This document shows positions 57,864-64,000 of a DNA stretch of 64,000 nucleotides, in pieces. The translations under genes and the position numbers were made by a program. How positions within the stretch are numbered: position 1 is the stretch's first letter; each line of letters starts with the position of its first letter. The notes beneath the pieces are model-generated. The model worked only from the letters and a program-made list of their open reading frames with translations, was not told the origin of the DNA and made no database searches. Origin of the DNA: Chloroflexi bacterium HGW-Chloroflexi-4 (lineage in GTDB: Bacteria; Chloroflexota; Anaerolineae; Anaerolineales; Anaerolineaceae); the NCBI GenBank assembly GCA_002840715.1, contig PHBW01000003.1, forward strand, positions 1 to 64,000. Reading direction: 5' to 3'.

Positions 57864-58660
57864 TCGATAAATTTGTTCATATCATTCGTATCTATTTTGC
57901 CGAAGCGTGGCTGTCTTACCAGGGACGTTTCGCCATCACTTCTCCCTTTGGCTACATCGCTGGAAAATTGGGTTTCCCCTTCTTTCTGATGCTCTTTTTT
58001 ATTTTTATGGGTAAATATGTGGGTTTCAGCGACCCCCTTTATATCGTGATTGGAAATATTCTACTCATCCCGGCTTCAAGCGGCATGGGCGGCGTCACCC
58101 TTGCCATCAGTGATGAACGGCAGTGGGGCACCCTTTCTTATGTCTTGGGCAGCCCGGCACCGCGCGGACCTGTCTTTATGGGGCGCGCTTTTTACTATAT
58201 TGTGGATGGATTTGTGACTGCCTTGTTGGGGTTCGGCATCGCCGCAGGTATCTTTGGTTTGGATTTAAGTACTGTTAACATCTTTTTACTTATGATTTGC
58301 AGTTTATTGATCGCGGTGACGTCTTCCGGGCTTGGTTTTCTTTTCGGCAGCATCTCGCTGGTCACGCGCGATGGATGGATGATCTTAAGTACCTTTCTCT
58401 CTTTCCTGTATATTCTGGTGGGGGTAAATTTTCCAGTGGCTTCATTGCCTATGATATTACAAAAGCTTTCATGGGGGCTGCCTCTCACCCGCGGCATTAT
58501 GGCTGCACGACTCGTGATGGAAGGTGAAGGCTGGTCTTCGATCAGTTCACTGATCACAGGTGAGGTGCTGGTGGGTCTTGTCTATATTTTTATTGGATAC
58601 TTTTTCTTTCTGTTTCTTGAAAAACGCAGCATGCATTCAGGCACATTGGATGCCATGTAA
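57860..58660 (+). CDS. ABC-2 family permease (second)
   Basis: 266 residues. PASSGMGGVTLAISDERQWG, TLSYVLGSPAPRGPVFMGRA and LYILVGVNFPVASLPMILQK with SWGLPLTRGIM resemble the first permease in arrangement, so the pair arose by duplication. The gene ends the operon at a strong hairpin. Confidence 0.9.
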   Translation: MIDKFVHIIRIYFAEAWLSYQGRFAITSPFGYIAGKLGFPFFLMLFFIFMGKYVGFSDPLYIVIGNILLIPASSGMGGVTLAISDERQWGTLSYVLGSPAPRGPVFMGRAFYYIVDGFVTALLGFGIAAGIFGLDLSTVNIFLLMICSLLIAVTSSGLGFLFGSISLVTRDGWMILSTFLSFLYILVGVNFPVASLPMILQKLSWGLPLTRGIMAARLVMEGEGWSSISSLITGEVLVGLVYIFIGYFFFLFLEKRSMHSGTLDAM

Positions 58661-58675
58661 TTTTTGAAATTAAGA

Positions 58676-58710
58676 AGAAATCCCTTCAATATTTAATTGA
58701 AGGGATTTCT
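58676..58710. terminator. Bidirectional terminator
   Basis: AGAAATCCCTTCAAT (58676-58690) and ATTGAAGGGATTTCT (58696-58710) are perfect 15-bp arms with a 5-base loop, followed by TTTATTT; between the exporter operon and the convergent CPBP protease gene. Confidence 0.95.
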
Positions 58711-58720
58711 TTTATTTCGT

Positions 58721-59590
58721 TTAGTTTACTTGTAAACCCAGATCTTTGCCTTTTCGCAGGAAGATCACAGCGATAACAATACCTGCCAATGCCAATCCGA
58801 TTCCGAATTCATCAATGATAAAGGGTGTAATCTTGCCTTGAGTGGTCAGCGGAGTGAAGACAGATTGCACAAACACATTGTGACTGGCATGCATCATGGC
58901 TGCCGGCCACCAGCTCTTGGATTTTAGGCACAGCCAGCTAAACACAGTATTGATACCCAAGACCATGATAGTAAACATAAGAATTGAAAACCATTTTGGC
59001 ACACCCGGAAGGTTGTAATCGGCAAACATAATCAATGGCATGTGCCAAATCGTCCAAACAACGCCGCTTATCAAAGTGGTTTTGGCAAAGGAAGTGACTT
59101 TGGCCAATTCCGGCACAAATAGACCGCGCCAGCCAATTTCTTCTCCAGCGCCTGAGAGCAAGCCCATAACGATACCGAAAGTAGCCATTTCAAGAATATA
59201 AAGCAAAACATATATCGTTGTGGCTGAACCGGTTACATTAAAACCCTGTTGAATGTCGGCGATGAATGCCGGGTTGGGCACGCCGCCCAAGCCGCTGATC
59301 CAGGTTATGCTGTAAACCACGAGACTATAAATAAGAGGAATCAAGTAACCCAACAACAGGTATTTTGCCTTGCCAAATTTCCAACCCATGCCGCGCAAAT
59401 TTTTTTCGAAGATTAACTGGGTGATCATGCCCGAAAGTCCGGGCATCCACATCAGGGCAAGGGTAAACAACCCTCCACCGGTCTGGATGCTTCCTGTTTT
59501 TATGATGATGGAATAAAAAATGATTGACAAACCAAAAGTGATGACTAAAAAGGTAATGATCTTGCGAATGGATTTTTGATAGGGAGTCAT
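58721..59590 (-). CDS. CPBP family intramembrane metalloprotease (second)
   Basis: 289 residues, eight hydrophobic segments. LLSGAGEEIGWRGLFVPELA gives EExxWR motif 1, VVWTIWHMPLIMFAD motif 2 with the catalytic histidine, and AAMMHASHNVFVQSVF motif 3. A different subgroup from the CPBP gene at 52602 (EExxxWR versus EExxxFR). AAGGAAAACC precedes ATG. Substrate unknown. Confidence 0.92.
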   Translation of the reverse strand: MTPYQKSIRKIITFLVITFGLSIIFYSIIIKTGSIQTGGGLFTLALMWMPGLSGMITQLIFEKNLRGMGWKFGKAKYLLLGYLIPLIYSLVVYSITWISGLGGVPNPAFIADIQQGFNVTGSATTIYVLLYILEMATFGIVMGLLSGAGEEIGWRGLFVPELAKVTSFAKTTLISGVVWTIWHMPLIMFADYNLPGVPKWFSILMFTIMVLGINTVFSWLCLKSKSWWPAAMMHASHNVFVQSVFTPLTTQGKITPFIIDEFGIGLALAGIVIAVIFLRKGKDLGLQVN

Positions 59591-60071
59591 TGGTTTTCCT
59601 TATTGTGAAAGTGATATTTATTTTACGTTTAAATCATTTTTTTGTTGTATTTGGTTTTTACGTATTGCGGAGTGTTAAGAACAAACAATCTTTTTTCCAA
59701 AAAAAGGTTTGGGTCCGAAGTGATTAATCGTGTTTTAATACCGGTTTTACTGAAATATTACTGATTTTGTCTGAATTCTTTTTTACAATTCTTAATGTAG
59801 TTTTTAGAGGTAAATGGTGAAGATTATATTAGCAACAATATTATTCCATTAACCATCACAGTTTTCATCACCCCTGCTGCCTGTTCGAATTACAAAGACC
59901 ATCGTCAATGAATAGTGTTTTGAACAGTCACTTGTTTGTCTTTCAGTGTTGGCTCTTGCACCAAATTTTACAATTTAGCTCAATGATTTAACAACATTTT
60001 TCTGCTTCACAAAATCATAGTCTCCAGACTTCTTATTATTCGTTTGATTCAGTAAATTTTGGGTAAAAACA
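59591..60071. other. Gene-free region before the histidine kinase gene
   Basis: 481 bases, AT-rich, with no open frame of note and no clear palindrome or riboswitch by eye. It should hold the promoters of the divergent protease and kinase genes. Confidence 0.5.
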
Positions 60072-63000
60072 ATGTCTAACTTCAAACAGAAAAAAGAATC
60101 TCTTTCAGTGGATTTAACAAGTAACAAGCTCACAGATATCATTTCAGTTAACCATCTTGCAGAATATTCTTATGATAAAGTGACGGATGAAGGTATTGAT
60201 CTATCCAACATTCGCTTTACTGATTTGTTTGATATTGAAGACATTCAACGCATTCAAGATTCTTTCGCGCTTGCTACCGGTGTAGCCTCCATCATTACTG
60301 ATCCAGAAGGCAACCCCATCACAAAACCTAGCAACTTCACACTACTTTGCAATGACATCATCCGAAAAACCGAATTGGGTCTTAAAAATTGCATAAAGTC
60401 TGATGCTCTGATTGGTCGATATAACCCTCAGGGAGCAATTGTTCAACCATGTTTAAGCGGCGGTCTGTGGGATGCAGGCGCTAGTATCAGTATAGGAAAT
60501 AGCCATATTGCGAATTGGCTGATTGGTCAGATTCGTGATCAGAGTAAAACTGATGCTGAAATGTTGGAATATGCAAAACAAATTGGGGCAGATCCAACAA
60601 TATTTAATGATGCCCTTCAGAAAATTCCAGAATTGCCCTTAGAGCGATTTAAAGAAATTTCTAATGCTCTATTCTTAATTGCCAATATGATGTCAAATGC
60701 TGCCTACCAGAATTTAAAATTGACAAGGGTAGTTGCTAGACAGAAAGGTATTGAAAATGAACTGCTCCTTTATAAGGAACAATTGGAAGTTCGAATTGAT
60801 GACCGTACGAAACAGATTGAAAGATTAAATGATGATTTGGAAAAAAGCCTTAATTTTCTCAACAGGATAGTAGATACATCACCAAACCTGGTATTTAGTC
60901 TAAACCAAAATGACGAAATTACATTCTGCAATGATCAATTTATTCATGAATTTGGTGTTTCTGAAAAAAGAAAGGTAATCGGAAAAACCTTGTGTGATGT
61001 TTTTATAGGTATGGACCAAGGATTTTGTTCACACCTATTAGAAATTAATCACGATGGCAAAAGATCAGGTCAATACGATTGTGTTTTAAAGCTGAATCAA
61101 GGTATCCAAAAACAATACATGGCTAACAAATCGTCATTTATATCTTCTGAAAACATTCACCAAGAAAATATTTTTATCTTGATTAATTTAACAAAACAAA
61201 AGAATCAAGAAATAAAATTAAGCAACAGTGAACATCGGCTTTTGACACTATTTGAATCGATGCCGGTGGTGCTTCTTGAAGAGGATCACTCAAAAATAAA
61301 AGTCGAAATTGATAAATTAATCCGCGATAAAGGTGAGGGTGCGATTGAATACCTTCATTCCCACCCAGAAATTTCAGTGAAATTGGCAAAAATGATACAA
61401 ATTACTGATTGTAATCAAATGGCTTTGGATTTTTATGGTTTTTCTTCCAAGAAAGACCTTTTTACTGAATTCCCAAAACGGATCTCTGAAATTGCATTAT
61501 TGAGTTTTCATAAACAGCTTGAAGAATATATTCTCGGCAAAACAGAGTTTGAATCAGAAGATTTAAGAATGCGAACTTCAGGTGAACCAGTTTATGTAAA
61601 AATGCGGTTAAATATTCCGCCTGAAAACGTCAATGATTTTCGTCGTGTGCTTGTTTCTGTTGTGGATATTACAAAGCGAAAAAAAGCTGAGAATGCACTT
61701 GCATATAGTGAAGAGAAATTTAGAAGTGTCATCCAACAATCCGTAGATGGCATCATCCTGTTTGACTTGAACGGCAAGATCATTGAATGGAATCATGCCG
61801 ACGAAAGAATTACTGGATACTCTATTTCAGAGGTTCAACCTTTGCACATTTGGGAATTAATTTCTTTATTAACTCAGGATGCAAGGGAACTGGAATATTT
61901 AAAAATTAAAGATAAACTTAAAGTAGACTTGTTTAATCGCGAATCACCATTACAAAATAAGATTATTGAAATTACCATAACTTCAAAATCAGGTGATAGG
62001 TTAATAATTGCTGCAACATTATCAACTATTGAAATTGGTCATAATATTGTCGGATGTCTCATGATCAGAGATATCTCAAACCTTAAGAAATCTCAAGCCG
62101 ATATTCAAAAGTTGGCATCCGCAGTTCGCGAAATTAGTGAAGGATTGATTATTGCCAACCATCGTGGTGAAACAGAATACGTCAATCTGGCTGTTGAACA
62201 AATTACCGGATATTCAAGTGAAGAACTTCTTGGAAAAAATCTGTTGAAATATCTTCCAACATCTTTTACCGCCGAACAAATTCATGTACATGAACGAGGC
62301 CTTCAAGCAGGAAACATCGAACGCGGAAAAGTGATCTGCTCCAGAAGAGACGGTTCTCAATACACCATGCAATACAACATCGCACCAATCAGTGATGAAC
62401 AAGGAAACCGTAACTTTGTCTCGGTAATTTCTGATGTTTCCCAGAATGAATTATTGGACCAGCAGAATCGACAAGCCCAAAAATTGGAAGCCATTGGCTC
62501 TCTGGCAGCCGGTGTGGCGCATGAAATTAACACCCCCACTCAATATGTAGGGAATAACCTTTTGTTCATAAAAAAAGAGTTTGACTCCGTTTTGGATATT
62601 TTAAATAAATCTACACAGTTAATCACTCAAGTACAAGCGGGAGAGCCGATCAATAGATTGATTGAAGAATTTCATCACGAAGAAAAAGAAGCCGATTTGG
62701 ATTACCTTGCACAAGAAATTCCAAAGGCAATTGATGAATCTCTTGAAGGTATTGCCAGGGTCACGAAGATAGTTCAAGCTATAAAGGAGTTCTCACACCC
62801 CAGTATGGATGAAAAGACTCCCGTGGACTTAAATCGCGCAATTGACACAACCATCACGGTTTCACGAAACGAATGGAAATATGTGGCAGATCTGATACCT
62901 CATTATGATGAAAACTTGCCGTCGGTTCTCTGCTCTCCTGGAGAGATTAACCAGGTAATTCTTAACCTCATCACCAATGCCGCACATGCAATCAAAGATC

Positions 63001-63314
63001 AAATCAAAAAAGGAGTTTATACCAAAGGGTTGATTGAAATATTCACCTTTGCGAAAGAAAAATCTGTTGAGATTCATGTTAAAGATAATGGCAGTGGTAT
63101 TCCTGAAGAGTACCGTGAAAAAGTGTTTAACCCTTTCTTTACCACCAAGCCAGTTGGTATGGGCACTGGGCAGGGACTATCCATTTCATACAAAGTGATA
63201 GTTAATAAACATGGCGGTATGCTGGTTTTTGATAGTGAAATCGACAGGGGCACTACTTTTATGATCACCTTGCCCCTTTCAAATGAAAATATACAAACCA
63301 ACAGTAATTTGTAA
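60072..63314 (+). CDS. Hybrid-input sensor histidine kinase: PocR domain, PAS domains, kinase
   Basis: 1080 residues. N-terminal PocR sensory domain (about 50-215): RIQDSFALATGVASIITDPE, CLSGGLWDAGASISIGNSHI and ANWLIGQIRDQ, with conserved cysteines (CND, NCIKSD, QPCLSGG). A coiled coil at about 222-258 is followed by four PAS domains (about 260-385, 395-545, 555-680, 690-800; the second with extra insertions). The kinase core has phospho-His in AGVAHEINTPTQYVGNNL (about 817), N-box LITNAAHA, DNGSGIPEEYREKVFNPFF and GTGQGLSIS. No transmembrane segment: cytosolic. PocR domains may bind hydrocarbon-like or small organic ligands. A receiver-HDOD gene follows at 24 bases. Confidence 0.93.
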   Translation: MSNFKQKKESLSVDLTSNKLTDIISVNHLAEYSYDKVTDEGIDLSNIRFTDLFDIEDIQRIQDSFALATGVASIITDPEGNPITKPSNFTLLCNDIIRKTELGLKNCIKSDALIGRYNPQGAIVQPCLSGGLWDAGASISIGNSHIANWLIGQIRDQSKTDAEMLEYAKQIGADPTIFNDALQKIPELPLERFKEISNALFLIANMMSNAAYQNLKLTRVVARQKGIENELLLYKEQLEVRIDDRTKQIERLNDDLEKSLNFLNRIVDTSPNLVFSLNQNDEITFCNDQFIHEFGVSEKRKVIGKTLCDVFIGMDQGFCSHLLEINHDGKRSGQYDCVLKLNQGIQKQYMANKSSFISSENIHQENIFILINLTKQKNQEIKLSNSEHRLLTLFESMPVVLLEEDHSKIKVEIDKLIRDKGEGAIEYLHSHPEISVKLAKMIQITDCNQMALDFYGFSSKKDLFTEFPKRISEIALLSFHKQLEEYILGKTEFESEDLRMRTSGEPVYVKMRLNIPPENVNDFRRVLVSVVDITKRKKAENALAYSEEKFRSVIQQSVDGIILFDLNGKIIEWNHADERITGYSISEVQPLHIWELISLLTQDARELEYLKIKDKLKVDLFNRESPLQNKIIEITITSKSGDRLIIAATLSTIEIGHNIVGCLMIRDISNLKKSQADIQKLASAVREISEGLIIANHRGETEYVNLAVEQITGYSSEELLGKNLLKYLPTSFTAEQIHVHERGLQAGNIERGKVICSRRDGSQYTMQYNIAPISDEQGNRNFVSVISDVSQNELLDQQNRQAQKLEAIGSLAAGVAHEINTPTQYVGNNLLFIKKEFDSVLDILNKSTQLITQVQAGEPINRLIEEFHHEEKEADLDYLAQEIPKAIDESLEGIARVTKIVQAIKEFSHPSMDEKTPVDLNRAIDTTITVSRNEWKYVADLIPHYDENLPSVLCSPGEINQVILNLITNAAHAIKDQIKKGVYTKGLIEIFTFAKEKSVEIHVKDNGSGIPEEYREKVFNPFFTTKPVGMGTGQGLSISYKVIVNKHGGMLVFDSEIDRGTTFMITLPLSNENIQTNSNL

Positions 63315-63338
63315 AAAAACAAAAGGAGTGCTATTACG

Positions 63339-64000
63339 ATGCTAAAAGTGTTATTGGTTGATGATAATCCAAACGTCTTGCATTCCTTCAAAAGAGCCTT
63401 GCATTCTGGGAATAATCAATGGAAGATTCTGATTGCAGAAAGTGCTGCTGATGCTCTCGAACTTATTGCGCTTGAGGAAGTTGATATCATTATTTCTGAT
63501 TTGAGAATGCCCATTATGGATGGCGTTACTTTACTCGGAATTGTTGCTCAAAAATCTCCAGCGACCCTGCGCATTGCCATCACCGGCGATGCTGACCCTG
63601 CTATTTGCCAGCAAGCCACTCTCGTTGCTCATCAATTCATTGCCAAACCGATTGATCCGCAGGATCTTTCAAGGATCATAGATCAAGCCACCGGAGTAAG
63701 CAACCTGGTTGCAAAACCCGAGGTCAGGCGCTCGATTCTGAGGATCGCCAATCTTCCCAGTCAACCCGGGTTATACAATCAATTGGTTGCCGAGTTAAAT
63801 AAACCCGAGGTAAACCTTGATTATGTTGCTTCAGTCATATCTCAAGATATCAGTATGACGGCAAAAATTCTACAATTGGTAAACTCGGCGTATTTCGGTC
63901 TGGCCCGTGAAGTAAAAGATGTCTCTCAAGCTGTTTATTATTTAGGTGTTGAGACGATTCGCGACCTTTCATTTTCCATTCACTTGTTCTCTCAATTTGA
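63339..64000 (+). CDS. Response regulator with HDOD domain, cut by window end
   Basis: 220 codons visible, open at the window end. A receiver domain at about 1-120: KVLLVDDNP (acidic pair), IIISDLRMPIMDGVTLL with phospho-Asp 54, RIAITGDAD, and FIAKPID with the conserved lysine. The HDOD domain follows from about 140: LPSQPGLYNQLVAELNKPEV, VISQDISMTAKILQLVNSAY, and DVSQAVYYLGVETIRDLSFS. HDOD proteins are degenerate HD relatives used in regulation and chemotaxis-like signalling. AAAGGAGTG precedes ATG. It is almost certainly the partner of the upstream kinase. Confidence 0.92.
   Translation, partial: MLKVLLVDDNPNVLHSFKRALHSGNNQWKILIAESAADALELIALEEVDIIISDLRMPIMDGVTLLGIVAQKSPATLRIAITGDADPAICQQATLVAHQFIAKPIDPQDLSRIIDQATGVSNLVAKPEVRRSILRIANLPSQPGLYNQLVAELNKPEVNLDYVASVISQDISMTAKILQLVNSAYFGLAREVKDVSQAVYYLGVETIRDLSFSIHLFSQF

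Overview
The window reads as chromosomal DNA of an anaerobic or facultative member of the Chloroflexota, most likely class Anaerolineae. This is inferred from gene content, not from a marker gene: a Flp-type pilin tail, an actinobacterial-length class I xylose isomerase with a high-affinity xylose ABC operon, many small ABC-2 exporters, PadR/HAAS membrane modules, CPBP proteases, RCC1-repeat secreted proteins and mixed Gram-positive-like Shine-Dalgarno signals. No rRNA, tRNA, CRISPR array or prophage was seen.

Layout. 1-6.4 kb: pilin tail, a large secreted Cys-rich/RCC1 protein, a TetR regulator, a membrane-protein fragment and a GrpB-family protein. 6.4-14.2 kb: a xylose operon on the minus strand (ROK regulator, substrate-binding lipoprotein, ATPase, permease, xylose isomerase) with a perfect palindromic operator in front. 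Its binding protein carries two near-identical sugar-binding domains in one chain, and its 5' leader also looks duplicated. 14.3-17.3 kb: a PPOX-fold protein, a PadR regulator with a HAAS/sensor membrane protein, and a membrane-anchored HExxH protein.

17.4-24.7 kb is the most unusual part: a plasmid-like maintenance block. It has two ParA ATPases (one with a small DNA-binding partner, one with a ParB), an ExeA-like AAA ATPase, a small DNA-binding-like protein and an initiator-like protein that carries a DnaA N-terminal domain. The spaces between these genes hold at least four distinct families of short repeats (25-bp iterons, GTGCA palindromes, GGGTCGCCCCT repeats, GTAACC-N2-GGTTAC palindromes) that look like an origin, centromeres or operators. 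It could be an integrated plasmid, a phage-plasmid remnant or a domesticated replicon.

24.7-34.7 kb: a secreted pullulanase, a Phd/PIN toxin-antitoxin pair, a flippase-like membrane protein, CrcB behind a fluoride riboswitch, an arsenic operon (arsR, acr3, thioredoxin-like protein, ArsP-type permease) and a membrane protein with a winged-helix regulator. 34.7-39.3 kb: two TetR genes with clear operators, an SDR, and two tandem iron-sulfur proteins of the reductive dehalogenase/QueG superfamily. 39.4-47.3 kb: two lipoproteins, small enzymes (GNAT, nucleotidyltransferase-like, DinB, HIT) and a stand-alone TnpB.

47.4-50.9 kb: a small membrane protein and an NhaD/ArsB-type permease-ammonium transporter pair. 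The two promoters carry the same pair of palindromes at almost identical spacing (85 and 84 bp), which implies one shared regulator. 50.9-64 kb: a pentapeptide-repeat protein, RibD-like and YdeI-like proteins, two CPBP proteases, a GntR-controlled ABC system, a FliG-like mini-protein, a three-gene ABC-2 exporter and a two-component pair (PocR/PAS histidine kinase and a receiver-HDOD protein cut by the window end).
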